A stretch of DNA of 64,000 nucleotides from Pontederia crassipes (lineage: Eukaryota > Streptophyta > Magnoliopsida > Commelinales > Pontederiaceae): NCBI GenBank assembly GCA_030549335.1, contig CM060197.1, forward strand, positions 22,518,501 to 22,582,500, read 5' to 3'. This document shows positions 25,901 through 36,815 of the stretch, piece by piece (position 1 is the first letter of the stretch; the number at the start of each line of letters is the position of its first letter). The notes beneath the pieces were generated by a model. The model was not told the DNA's origin. It did no database searches and worked only from the letters and a program-made list of their open reading frames with translations. Made by a program: the position numbers and the translations under genes.

Positions 25901-26429
25901 CTCTTATAACTTTTTTGATGGTCAAGAGTGAAAAAAGGCTGAGCAGTGAGAATAATTAAGGGAAAAGACAAATAGAATTGGTAAAATACGAGTGTCACCA
26001 CTGAGTATCATCACGTGAGGTTGTGAGGTTGTTTTATTGCTAACTTTTGTTGCAGAAAGTGCTTACAATGTCAACAGAAAAGGACAAATAGCTCAATCCT
26101 CAAAATGAAGTTGATAAAAAAGAATGATGGAAGTCATGCCACAACATTTTCAACATCTTGAAAATATAATTACTGAACTTCATAATCAAGTAGATGTGTA
26201 GAAGGATCAAATTGCACAACTAGAACGTGTTATAGAACCAAATCAAAGAAGAGATTGCCAAAGACATTGTGCTCCTGATGATGATGGACATGATGAAGAG
26301 ATTGAAGAGGAAGATGATGAATGATATAAATTGTAGGAGGCATAGACACGTTCAAATTGAAAGAAGAAGAAATGAACAAGAAAAAGAACAAGATAGAAAT
26401 GCTACTGATCAAAACACATGTTCAATTAA

Positions 26430-27135
26430 ATTATCTCTCCCTACTTTCTAAGGTAAAAGTGATCTTGATGTCTATATTAAATGGTAACAACTAGTAGAAA
26501 AAATATTTGATTGTCATAATTACTCTCAGGAGAAAAAGGTTAAACTGGCTATTGTATCTCTTGTTGATTATACTATTACTCGGTGAAATTAAGTAACCAT
26601 TACTAGGCGCAAAAATTGAGAACCTCCAAATGAAAATTGGGATGACATGAAAATTATATTGATGAGAAGATTTATTTCTCCATCCTATTATCGTGACCTA
26701 CTTATGAAATTGCATACTATGGGGCAGTGATCAAAGATCGTTGTGTACTATAAAGAGATGGAAACGACACTTATTCACACCAACATAAATGAGGATCCTA
26801 AAGAGACAATTGCAAGATTCATATATGGTCTGAATCGAGAGATTTTCATAGTTGTGAAATTGCAAGAATATTTGGAGTTGGAGTTGGATGAAGAAAGATA
26901 TTCATCCAATTAGCAAATCTAAAAATTCAAATTCTGCTTGGAAATCAAATTGAAGTGCAAATTCCAAGTAAATTGATAAGCCACCTCAAAAATTGGAGAG
27001 AAAACACAAGGCTAAACATTTCAACTCAAGGGATAAAGTTATTGCCTCTAATAGCTCATAAATGACTTGATATATTAAATGTTTTTGTTGCCTTACTTCA
27101 AGTCATATTGCTTTATAATGTCCAAATAAACATGC
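26430..27135 (+). pseudogene. gag of retrotransposon copy 1 (capsid plus zinc knuckle)
   Basis: Frames interrupted by stops encode a Retrotrans_gag domain: VEKIFDCHNYSQEKKVKLA (about 26495-26550), then WDDMKIILMRRF, SYYRD, VVYYKEMETTLI and ARFIYGLNREI (about 26820). A CX2CX4HX4C zinc knuckle lies at about 27080-27125, with a stop codon in place of the residue before its last Cys. Stops where the family has Trp or Gln fit G-to-A or C-to-T decay. Gag would form the particle that packages element RNA. Confidence 0.8.
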
Positions 27136-27144
27136 TACGATCAT

Positions 27145-27474
27145 GTGGACAATGGTGATATTGAATTTGAAGAAGAGTTATCACAAGAGAGTGCAGGAGA
27201 ACAAAGTGGGGAACAAATTGAAGAAGTTGGAAAAAGTTTTGTAATTTTGAGAACATTACATACAAATGTCCAAGAAAATACTAACTTCAAAGAGAATATT
27301 TTTTATGCTCGTTGTCGTGTGCAAGACCAAACTTATGAACATATCATTGATAGTGGGAGTTGTGTTAATGTGACAAGAAAGTTTATGGTTGACAAGCTTG
27401 TCTTACACACTTTGAAGCATCCCAAACCTTATAGGCTTCAATGGTTAATTGAAAATGAGAGACAAAGTTTTTAG
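27145..27474 (+). pseudogene. Retropepsin-like protease region, copy 1
   Basis: A 109-codon open frame has an acidic N-terminal linker and then a retropepsin core: ARCRVQDQTYEHIIDSGSC, with the catalytic Asp-Ser-Gly triad, followed by MVDKLVLHTLKHPKPYRLQW, the spacing typical of plant Ty3/gypsy protease. It ends before the flap and LLGRP motif (still present in copy 2, near 51240). It is probably part of a once longer gag-pol frame. Confidence 0.8.
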
Positions 27475-27607
27475 TATTCAAAAAGGTCATTGTTGGAAAG
27501 CACTGAGAGAAAACATTTATGTGTTTAGTGTTGTGATGATGAAAGAAGATTAGACCTTGAGTGTTTAGAAATATCACCTTAAGAGATATTTGTACAAAAA
27601 AACTTGA

Positions 27608-27940
27608 GTGTTGAGAAAAAAGAAAGAGAATTCAGGAATTTTTCTCTTAGCACTAATTATCTTTTTGTCTTGTAATTTTGGTTTTCTTACACAGGTATGT
27701 AAGAGTGGATCTCGTGAAGTTATATCTATCTTGCATGAAGTTGAAAGATATTGTTCTGAGTTTATGACATCATGTTTTAAAAGTCCATCTCTTAGTTTTA
27801 AAATTTTATATTCGTTAGTTTGCAAGGGTCTAGTTGACACCAGTCTTGAATGCTATCCAAACATTAGATCTCAATTCTCTATTTCACTTTATTATTCATT
27901 AAGTGTTGAAATGATCCATATTTCAAAATTTTTGAGTTAA
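27608..27940 (+). CDS. Unrecognised post-protease ORF, copy 1
   Basis: An open frame of 110 codons with no known domain that I recognise. Its second half (CKS...SIL...ER.C.E.M..C..SPSL.F.ILY...GLVDTS.EC) aligns in the same frame with the ORF at 51649-51969 in the other copy of this element. This suggests that a protein sequence, not only DNA, was once maintained. The first part is hydrophobic (residues 10-30), perhaps a membrane segment or a frameshift product. In other plant gypsy elements reverse transcriptase would be expected downstream; it is not here. Confidence 0.35.
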   Translation: MLRKKKENSGIFLLALIIFLSCNFGFLTQVCKSGSREVISILHEVERYCSEFMTSCFKSPSLSFKILYSLVCKGLVDTSLECYPNIRSQFSISLYYSLSVEMIHISKFLS

Positions 27941-27952
27941 TATTTTCTAGTC

Positions 27953-28498
27953 ATGAAAACTTTTGATTGTTTTATTTTGATTTCTAGATTTTGTGATGAG
28001 CCTAAAATCTTATTAATTTTCTTAAATCAACCCTTGTGTTTTTCTAAGATCATTTCTTCTGATGATTGTTGCAATCTTTCATATAATTTTCACAACATAA
28101 TTAGAAAATTCGTAGCGTTTGCATTAGTTGGGCTTCTGTGTATTTTTCATCGAAGATTTGATGTTAATTTCTTTGGAGATCTTTTAATTAATAGCACTCA
28201 TTTGCATGATAATTTTGGTGATGTTTGGGGTTTTCACAAGGACTTGCATGATTCTCTTGATAAGTCAAATTATTTCCTACATTGCCGACTCTATGATATT
28301 TCACTTGTAGATTTTAAAGATTCATCTTATTTTGACGAAAATGATATTCTTATTTTGGAACTACTTGGTAATTTCCTTATTAGATCTCTAGTTCCATGGA
28401 ATACCTTGCACATCTTATTTGACAGGATTCTTATGTGCAAAACAAGGTGTCCGAAGTTTCGTAATTATTTCTTGAAAAACCTTTGCCAGTGGGCATAA
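27953..28498 (+). CDS. Unrecognised 181-codon ORF in the 3' part of retrotransposon copy 1
   Basis: The longest open frame of the element's 3' half. It has no recognised motif, is rich in Phe, Leu, Asp and His, and ends about 260 bp before the polypurine tract. Homologous DNA in copy 2 (about 52030-52465) is clearly alignable but has frameshifts and stops. It may be a relic of a longer element-specific gene or non-coding sequence open by chance; the AT-rich composition makes chance possible. Confidence 0.25.
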   Translation: MKTFDCFILISRFCDEPKILLIFLNQPLCFSKIISSDDCCNLSYNFHNIIRKFVAFALVGLLCIFHRRFDVNFFGDLLINSTHLHDNFGDVWGFHKDLHDSLDKSNYFLHCRLYDISLVDFKDSSYFDENDILILELLGNFLIRSLVPWNTLHILFDRILMCKTRCPKFRNYFLKNLCQWA

Positions 28499-28777
28499 GA
28501 TATTTCATTCAGGTAAGTATAGAAGTTACATTACTTTTTATATTATGTACGTTGTTCTTTCTCTACACTTGCAAAAGTTAATCAAGATGGTATAAATTAG
28601 AAATCATACTTGCAGCCTTGATTGATATATATCATGCATCTGACCCATCAAAGGGAAGTATCAATATTTTCATCATGCGTGTCTAAAATTATTTAAGAAA
28701 TTTCGATATATAATATGCTACATTTCTCTTATTGTAGATGCATATTCGAGGATAAATCCCTTTGAAGAGGAGAGAAA

Positions 28778-29248
28778 TGATATCAACTTGAAAATGCTCA
28801 TAATTGCAGCGGATAATAGAGGAATGTTCTAACAAATCTGGTTGATCAAGATAATGTTGTGGATCTAAAAAAAAGAAATTGAAGATATTAAAAAATACTT
28901 GAGATTCACAATTGATCCAATTACAAGATCGAGTTTGATCAAATTCAACTTCTCAATGCGTTACAAATTGAGTCACATTAAGAGTCAATATAATTTATGC
29001 CAAATAAATCATAGTTTAACCATATTTGTTAGAAATTTTTAAAATAATTATATATAATTTTTTTTGCTGAGATTTGTAAGAGAGATTAATTTTGTGTATC
29101 TAGTTAGTATTTGTACTTATTTTAGTCATATTTGAATTTATTAAATTTTGACTTAATTACTTTGCTACGAAGGAACTATTGTAACCCATAATATTTTCAT
29201 TTTGATCCCATTTCTCTTTATTATCATATATTATTATTCTCATTGTTG
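28778..29248 (+). repeat. 3' LTR of retrotransposon copy 1
   Basis: It starts TGATATCAACTTG right after the polypurine tract. It aligns with 24660-25245 and with 49272-49940 and has an internal deletion in its second half. The right limit (about 29248) is set by resumption of the host gypsy LTR (CTCAATCTATCAATCC). Confidence 0.75.
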
Positions 29249-29269
29249 AATCACTCAATCTATCAATCC

Positions 29270-29631
29270 TGAAGGAATTGGTAATAAATAAACAAGAGTA
29301 TTATTAGAATACCTCATAGCGGAAGATGAATCGCTAGAGTCTTTTATACGTTGTTTCGCACTTGTCGTCGGGAACTCAATCACGTATGGAGAAAGAAAAC
29401 TTGTTCACAATCCAAGGACCTTAGGACGGCATCGGAATCACGGTGAGAATGCGGCAAGCTCTTGCTGTTCATCGGACAACACCACACATGAAGAAGCCAT
29501 CCCCAACATGCATGGCTCCTACATATTTATAAAGAGCCTAATAACTGCACTAATGTGTAGTTACTTCAATTGCCTACATATGCAGTTAATGCACACGTGA
29601 CAATGGGTCCAATATGGGCGTATGTCCAACA
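29270..29631 (-). repeat. 3' LTR (left copy) of the LARD-like element
   Basis: 362 bp, highly similar to the right copy. It is bordered on the left by AATCC and on the right by the polypurine tract complement ATCTCCCACTCG (29632-29643). Confidence 0.9.
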
Positions 29632-32600
29632 ATCTCCCACTCGCACATAATGGGTCATTACCCATACATCATTCCAGTAAATGTCCGTTATGGTAAATGG
29701 ATTGTGCGATCCACGAGTATTTCCACAACTAAGGGAGAACTATGATCTGTTAGGGATTTATAGTCACTCAACTACTTGAGAGTCTATATTATGATCCATT
29801 AGGGATACATTATTGCTTGATCAATTTTGAGAGTCAAAAGTTATGTCCACATAACTGCTCAATCAATGTGTGAGCTCATGCTATATCGTGTTATCGTTGT
29901 ATAGCTACTCAACTATCATATGAGCCAATACTATGATCAATAATACATAGTCGCTCAAACATTCATGTTACTCGCTTTGCCTTAGAAACAACACTCTAGA
30001 CGACACATGTCTTATCATACATGATTTCAATTGATCCGTATTTATGTGCTTACGTATTTCGCCGATTGCATCACAAATACCATGCAACACCAGTGAATCT
30101 TCGTCTCGTCCTTATATTTTTTAGTTCTAAGTCAGTTACTTTCCTAGTCGTGGCTCGATGGGCCGTATACAATTTTAGCCTTTGAGTACCTCGTTAAAGT
30201 AGCAACACTCATTACCTTGAAATATAGTCAAGAGTCGAAGGGCAATCTTCGGATTTCTTCACTCCTTAAAGACTCACACTCTGATAAAAAAAACTATAAA
30301 GTATTCATCAAGTCTTAGGGTCGACTTAGTATACAAGGCACATAACCAAGTACTGCAGTGAAGACTCCCACTGAAGGAGCGTATGCAATAAACTCGTAAC
30401 ACCGCACAAACTGAAGTCCAGATGTTTACCCATGACATCTGACTTGAGTCCTCTCACTAGTCGTCCAAGAATTGGCGCCACGAGGTCTCACATTTGGCTT
30501 TTCTTATCAGGCTACACAAAGTTATATATAAACTCGTGTCATCCTCCGAATATATCAGGATGATCTTAGATTATATAACTGGATCTAAATTATTTCATCT
30601 TCGCTCGTTATACACTAAGCGCCGAGGCGATTATCCGTGTGACTGATAATCCCGTGCCTAATCAACATACTCTACATGCTTTATCAAAATCATCAACTAA
30701 CTTTAGAATAAAAATAACATATTTTTAGTTATCGTAAGAAGATTTAGAATACATCCCATATAAGCTTTACGCATATAAATGCGTCAATCAAACATGTTTA
30801 GTAGGTATCACATACTTATACGTATATCCATCAACCACATCTTCTTCACATTATCAAGTCATACTAGACATCAATGTGTTTTTCCTTAATGGTCCATCCT
30901 TTTTAACAAGCAATGGTGACATACATATTGCAACAAAGGGCATACTTGACCATTGTCAATATAGGAGTAAAATAATTTACTTAACTGGAGGGCTTCATAC
31001 TATTATTGATTATAACACAACTCAATTTTTATAGTTGATTACTTTATATATAGTTTTGCTTTAGCTAAACTTTGCAATATGTCATTCTATAATATGAAGA
31101 CATAATTGGAGATAAACTTTTGCTTGTTAATATCGCCCTCTTAATAGGCGCCTATTTTATTAAGCAAATCTATAACTCAATCTCCATCATAGCGCAAAAT
31201 GAGAGTCAACATTCCCCTAAGGCGTCCCATTATTCTCTTAATCGCCATTCAATATAGGTGCCATGTATAAATACGTAAATTTTTTATTTGACCATTGACA
31301 CAAATATCAGACTGCTCAACTTATTGCGCATGTCTGATCACTAACCATATCTACAAAAGGACATTTCCTTTTGTTACCCATAGAGTCTTAGAAAATATTT
31401 ATGAGATGTAAATTTGTCTCTTGTAATAAGAGTATCGATGAGTATAGAGTTTCTCGTAGAATGTTCAATTCGTCTATATAACAAACAACACTTGCTACAA
31501 AGCAATAAATTTACTTGAAAATTTTTTATTGAAATTTCACACCTAGTGTGAATAATTATCTCGCCCATATCTTTTTTATAGAAAGACATTAAATTCTTTC
31601 ATTAATAAAAGAAATATCTTATTATTTCTAGTTATACACAAAATTATTTCACATATAATGTCATGATGACATCTTTATATATAAAAATGGATATACACAT
31701 AATGATACTCATATCATTATTTGGATGAATACTAAATTCATAAATGGACGGTTGCAAATTACATATTGCGCTCAATACTTTTACATTTAAGCATTCAAAT
31801 ATCTTTATGTAATTTTCATCTAATACATATGTGAAACAATAGCTAGACGTTTGACGAACGAGAGAAAAAAGTTTATTATAATTTCTTTATAGTTAGCACT
31901 CCTTTTTCGACTATGATTTTTTGTCACTTTTAAATCTCTTATCATCTACGTCGACTTATTTCGAACGTTTGCCTTACGGCAAGACGGATGATTTAACAAG
32001 TCATTGACTTGATTTTCTTCTTTAGATTCTAACTCTTTGCATTAATCCATTTTCTTTTATGTATGCCGAGAGAGCCTTCATCACTTCTTTTAGGCTCATG
32101 TTCATTTCATATAGTCATTCGACATTAACAACGTGAAACACAACTTATATGTTTCAATAAATGAACATTAATCATGAGTTGACTGTGAATTGCTCCCACT
32201 CGGATTGTGATGTGAGAAGAGAATATGGACAAACCACAAACTACAAATCAATATGCATGCATCGTCAACTCTGAATCTTCAACTTCTACAATGAAGATAT
32301 TACTTAATCTCGTTCAGCCAAGAAATATATATATATGTCACATCTCTACTTGATATTGCTGTAACATTTAGGCATCATTAATAACACCATTCCAAGTATA
32401 ACATTGGAAATTTATTTGCGCCACACAGTCAAGTAGATCATGGTTTCATCGTATTCGCAATACATAATTGCGAAATATCGTTAGTCGCATAACTATATTA
32501 GTTTCATCACTTGACTATCTAAATAAGTCTCAACTATTTTGCATTATCAAGCAAGGCATTAATCCTGCGATCATATTTGAATCTTCATCTAAGTTCATGA

Positions 32601-34479
32601 ATTTGTATAAAATAATTCATGTTACCAACTTAGATAAAACATATGTATGATGCGAAAATATGATGAAAGAAATCATATAAAACCTTAGACATTCAATACA
32701 AATGGATTACTATAATTTTATGTTCATAAATGATTTTCGTATTTTCTTGTCAATCAGATATTGTCACAAAAGTAGACAAAATAATTTTAGCGAGAAAATA
32801 TATTCTCAAGCTAATCTATATTTATGTTGCCTAAAAAATGTCACAAAATTGACTAGCCAAAACTTTTGGCACTTATTTACGTCGCATATGACATAAATAT
32901 TTAACTTGAATACATAAAGTAATCAAGACATAGAAAATCATTTATCAGAAAATTTTCATAAAGGAATTTCACTAAATACAAAATTTAATGACAAAAGTGA
33001 ATACATAGTTACGTTTGTCCAAAATATCAAATTTAGATACTATACCCATATCCACTTTAAAATAGTGGTACAATAGGACAATGAAGATAAGAAGATTCAT
33101 CTATTGCAAAAAGAAATTGCAAGTCATAATCTTTTTAACTCTCATTTCATGTTGTTTCCAACTATGTCCTTTGGCTTGCAGGCTAAGTTATATAAAGAAT
33201 TCAGTATTCTTTAATTGCATTATAAATTGTTCCAATAATCTCATTCCACGAAAAGGACGAGTTTCAATAACGAATCAACATTATCATTAAACAAAACTAC
33301 CATACGATATATCAACGAGCGAAAATTATCGTATTTGCCACAAACGTAGCACTTTATTTTTTTATATTAACTTTGCCATCATGCTTCGCACATCAATATG
33401 AGTAGCATTAGCCCTTCTTAGTATCTATACATCATTCATTGGACTATGATTTCTGTCGAAAACTTGCAACAATTTTCTTATTTTGACATGGACAACATAT
33501 GTCATAGTTGAATATGACAAACATTCTTCAAATAAACATCAATTATGTGTGCAAACTTACTGTACTTATTAAAAATAAGTAACTATCACGTGGTCATTCT
33601 AAAAAGTATGACCAAGATTCTCTAACTCGGTCGTCAAGTTTATCATCACATACAGATATAAGATATATCTATTGAAGAAAAACTTATGTAAAAGTTATTA
33701 TTTTCTTGATGATATCGCTACATCAAGATCATGAGAATCGTGATAGTGATCATGCTCGACGGAGATCATCTTTTGTCATGTGTTACTGTTTACATATTCC
33801 ATGACTTTGTTCTATTGCAAAGACTCCTTTTTTGTGTGTCATTTATGTAAGATCAAACATACGTAAGGGAAATGAGTTAGTTTTTGCATGTCTTCTAGTC
33901 GCATATATTATAAATAATGACATAATAATATTTTTAAGATAGTGACATCGAGATGGTCGCTATGCTCCCACTCATCTCCCACCACCAAAAAATAATTATC
34001 ATCCGTTATAAATAATGCGTTGCGCCAAGGTACTATTCTATTCATTTTGGAGAACGAACTTCCAAAATAATCTAAAACATATATGATGTGATTAACATAT
34101 CATTTTCAAAAATGCGGCCAGGATAATCAGAGTTCTATGATGAGAGCTCTTCCTTACATTTGCAAGGTGCCAATTAGGAAATCATCACCCATTCGCCTTG
34201 TCATCACAATAATTGAAAAAAAATGTCATCACGTCATGTAAACATAATAATTCTTGAAGACTGCATTAACAGTACATCAGGTAAGTCCACAGAGAAAGAG
34301 GGTACTGAATTTTCCACTAACAATTTCTTTTCAATACTTTCCTAGACATGCACATGTCATGCACCACTCAACAAAAATTGTTACCATGTCCATAATAAAA
34401 GTATATGTCGTAGTCCTATTTGGACTACCTATGTTTCATAATATCAAACTTATTTCATCCTAAGTTTTATGAAACATGT

Positions 34480-35660
34480 CACATTCATAATTCACAAATA
34501 TTTATGCATTTAAAATAGACATTTCATAAATCACATATATGAATGTATATTATGCACATAAATAAGCATACAATTCATTTACATAAAAAATAAATATTAT
34601 TTGTCACACACATATAATTAACATAAGCATGATAATAGACATACAAATAATCAAGCAATTATTATCAAATGTCTAACTCTACATCTATGTCACATAATTC
34701 CCAATTATGTGCATAAATAAATAATTCATAATATCATGCACATCTTGTTAATTAAAAAATATTGCATAAATTTTCATCACATAAAATCATGCAATTCATT
34801 TCATGTGTAATAATAAAAAAACATATATGCACATATTTCTATTTATAAAAAAATATAATGTGTCATAATTAATGTGCATATTTCACATGAAAATGTGACA
34901 AAAAATAATTTGTACATAACTTAATATAACTATGTGAATTAATGACTCACATATCCACATGACATACATTATGCCTAATATGTAACCAAATTTCATTATG
35001 CACATATTCTTTCGTAAAGGAAATATATTCATATTACATCGTCCAAATATATATTGAATTAATAATGTGCATAGGTCAATTATCATGTCGAATTACATAA
35101 GTGTCACACTTAAATATATTTTAAGTAAATATAACATAATTATGTGCATGAATGTCTAATTCATATGAAAATTCAATTCAAGTGTGACATACTACACTTA
35201 AAATATATTATGTAATAACACATATGAAAGAATTTTACTTAAATTCATAATCATATGTAATGCATGACAAAATAACATGAGTATTTCATGTACTAATAGA
35301 TTTGCATAATACCACTAATATGCATAAAATAAATGTCATACAATATTCAGAAAATTTATTCTAAAATATTTCCTTATTAACATTACATGATCACTTCTTT
35401 TATAAAACAATTTCCATATTCACATAATTATTCAAAAATACAAATTTTCATAATCAATCATAATATGATTATTTTGTATTAAAGCTAATTAAGTACATAA
35501 CACTCATACTTAGAATTAAATGTTACATGATAATTTATAAGAATATCAATTACTATTAATTACACATAGTAACATGGCATAATATGAAAAATCACATGCA
35601 TAAATACAAAATATGCATATTAAACATTCTGAAAAGTTTTAGAAAATTATTCACAATTTT
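34480..35660. repeat. AT-rich block with recurring ATGTGCAT/ATGCACAT motif
   Basis: The octamer or its complement (often followed by AAATAA) recurs roughly ten times in 1.2 kb of the LARD-like interior, in both orientations. There is no fixed period and no coding potential. Confidence 0.5.
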
Positions 35661-35904
35661 CTAATTCAATAATGTGCATAAATTAGGAATAATCTAATTT
35701 TTTCATATATATTTATCATGGACATAATGACATAGAAAATGCATTATAACAAAAATTAATACAATTATGTCACAAATATATCATACATTTATCAGAAAAA
35801 AATTCAGAATTTTCTGAGGTCAAAAACACATTTTTCTCATTTTTCTATATTTTCCTGAGTTTTTTTCTAAATCTAATTTTTAAAAAAATAACTGTTCAAT
35901 TCAG

Positions 35905-36165
35905 CCACTGCCGGCCCAAATCGCGCAGCGGGCCACTGGCCCGCGCGTATCGTGCCAGCCTACGTAGAGGGCCATTGCCCGCACGCGTCGCGCTATGCAA
36001 GTACCGCGCAAGGGCCATGGCCCGCGCGCCGAACCAGGCGGCGGTGCGCAGCGGGCCGAAGCTCGCGCGCGCGTCGCGCTTTGTGGTGACGCGCAGCGGG
36101 CCGAGGCCCCTGCGCGCGCCGCGTCAAACAGTGCCGCGCGGCGGGCCATAGGCCTGCGCGCACAC
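35905..36165. repeat. GC-rich imperfect repeat near the 5' end of the LARD-like element
   Basis: An abrupt GC-rich island within a 7-kb AT-rich element. Repeats of GCGCAGCGGGCC and GGCCCGCGCG in both orientations could fold into strong stem-loops. In element orientation it lies about 160-420 bp downstream of the 5' LTR, where packaging or leader signals are expected. Confidence 0.75.
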
Positions 36166-36323
36166 TTTTTTTTTAATTTCTAAACAGTGACGTTTTTTTA
36201 AGAAAATAATTAAAATGAGTGTACAATAATTCAAGACGAATTTGTACGACAAATGACAATGAAAAATATTCCGTTCTTCGGCTATGGTGAAGGCACAAAA
36301 ATTACACAATCCAAAAAGCCATT

Positions 36324-36643
36324 TGAAGGAATTGGTAATAAATAAACAGGAGTATTATCGAAATACCTCGCAGCGGAAAATGAATCGTCAAAAATTTTTT
36401 TACGTTGTTTCGAACTCATCATCGAGAACTCAATCTGAGTACGGAGAGAGAACACTTGTTCACAATCCAAGGACGACGTCAGAATCACGGCAAGCTCTTG
36501 CTGTTCATCGGACAACACACATGAAAAAGCCATCCCCAACATGCTTGGCTCCTATAATAACTGCACTAATGTATAGTTACTTCAACTACATATGTAGTTA
36601 ATGCACACGTGACAATGGGCCCAATATGGACGTATGTCCAACA
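36324..36643 (-). repeat. 5' LTR (right copy) of the LARD-like element
   Basis: 320 bp. It matches 29270-29631 apart from small deletions and is followed by the AATCC duplication. The bases just inside it (minus-strand AATGGCTTTTTGG) do not match the common Met-tRNA primer site, so the primer is unknown. Confidence 0.9.
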
Positions 36644-36648
36644 AATCC

Positions 36649-36810
36649 ATTACAAGAAGACATTGAAAGAGAAAAGGCCTCACATATCTCGATTAATCTC
36701 TGTTCAAATGGAGAAAACAAGAGTAATAAGAGCAAATTAGATATTTATATAGAGGTAGACTTTTGACCAAAATACCAATAAACCTTCATTTTAAAAATCC
36801 GATTGTTACA
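36649..36810 (-). repeat. Terminal piece of the gypsy 5' LTR
   Basis: It resumes similarity to 21360-21642 right after the AATCC duplication, including a TTTATATAGAGG promoter-like segment and the end AAATCCGATTGTTACA. This identifies the outer element's right border. Confidence 0.8.
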
Positions 36811-36815
36811 TGCCA

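Larger units (their letters stand above)
24660..29248 (+). mobile_element. gag-protease LTR retrotransposon, copy 1 (no RT/integrase)
   Basis: The 5' LTR (24660 to about 25245, left end lost) is followed at 25247 by TGGTATCAAAGCC, a primer-binding site matching the 3' end of initiator Met tRNA. A polypurine tract CTTTGAAGAGGAGAGAAA (28760-28777) precedes the 3' LTR (28778 to about 29248, internally deleted). The LTRs share the CAACTTCTCAAYGYGTTAC segment and a CCTATAAATGC promoter-like site (about 24886). The interior holds gag (about 26430-27130), protease (27295-27470) and then unrecognised frames. Reverse transcriptase, RNase H and integrase are absent. It is inserted in the 5' LTR of the gypsy element, where about 39 bp of host LTR and the first 150 bp or so of its own 5' LTR are missing. 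Confidence 0.8.
29270..36643 (-). mobile_element. Non-coding LTR element with copia-like termini (LARD-like)
   Basis: Direct terminal repeats at 29270-29631 and 36324-36643 start TGAAGGAATTGG and end GTCCAACA. A perfect 5-bp target duplication AATCC lies on both sides (29265-29269 and 36644-36648). In minus orientation the sequence CGAGTGGGAGAT immediately precedes the LTR start TGTTGGAC, the usual polypurine tract plus LTR junction of plant copia elements. The 6.7-kb interior has no gag-pol sequence on either strand, so it is non-autonomous, of the large retrotransposon derivative type. The left LTR carries some 40 bp absent from the right. It sits inside the gypsy 5' LTR, so it is among the youngest insertions. 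Confidence 0.88.
19671..36810 (-). mobile_element. Ty3/gypsy (chromovirus-type) element, minus orientation, containing two nested LTR elements
   Basis: Orientation comes from the polypurine tract CTTTCCGAGGGGGAAGGA (minus, 21660-21643) directly before an LTR starting TGTAACA. The 3' LTR is 19671-21642 (1972 bp). The internal region, about 21643-23060, keeps only the integrase end plus a captured kinase fragment. The 5' LTR runs from about 23070 to 36810 but is broken by two later elements, and its three pieces (to 24659, about 29249-29269, 36649-36810) align in order with the 3' LTR. Flanking 5-mers are GGCCA (19666-19670) and TGCCA (36811-36815), a probable target duplication with one mismatch. 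Removing it rejoins 19670 to 36811 or 36816. Confidence 0.85.
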
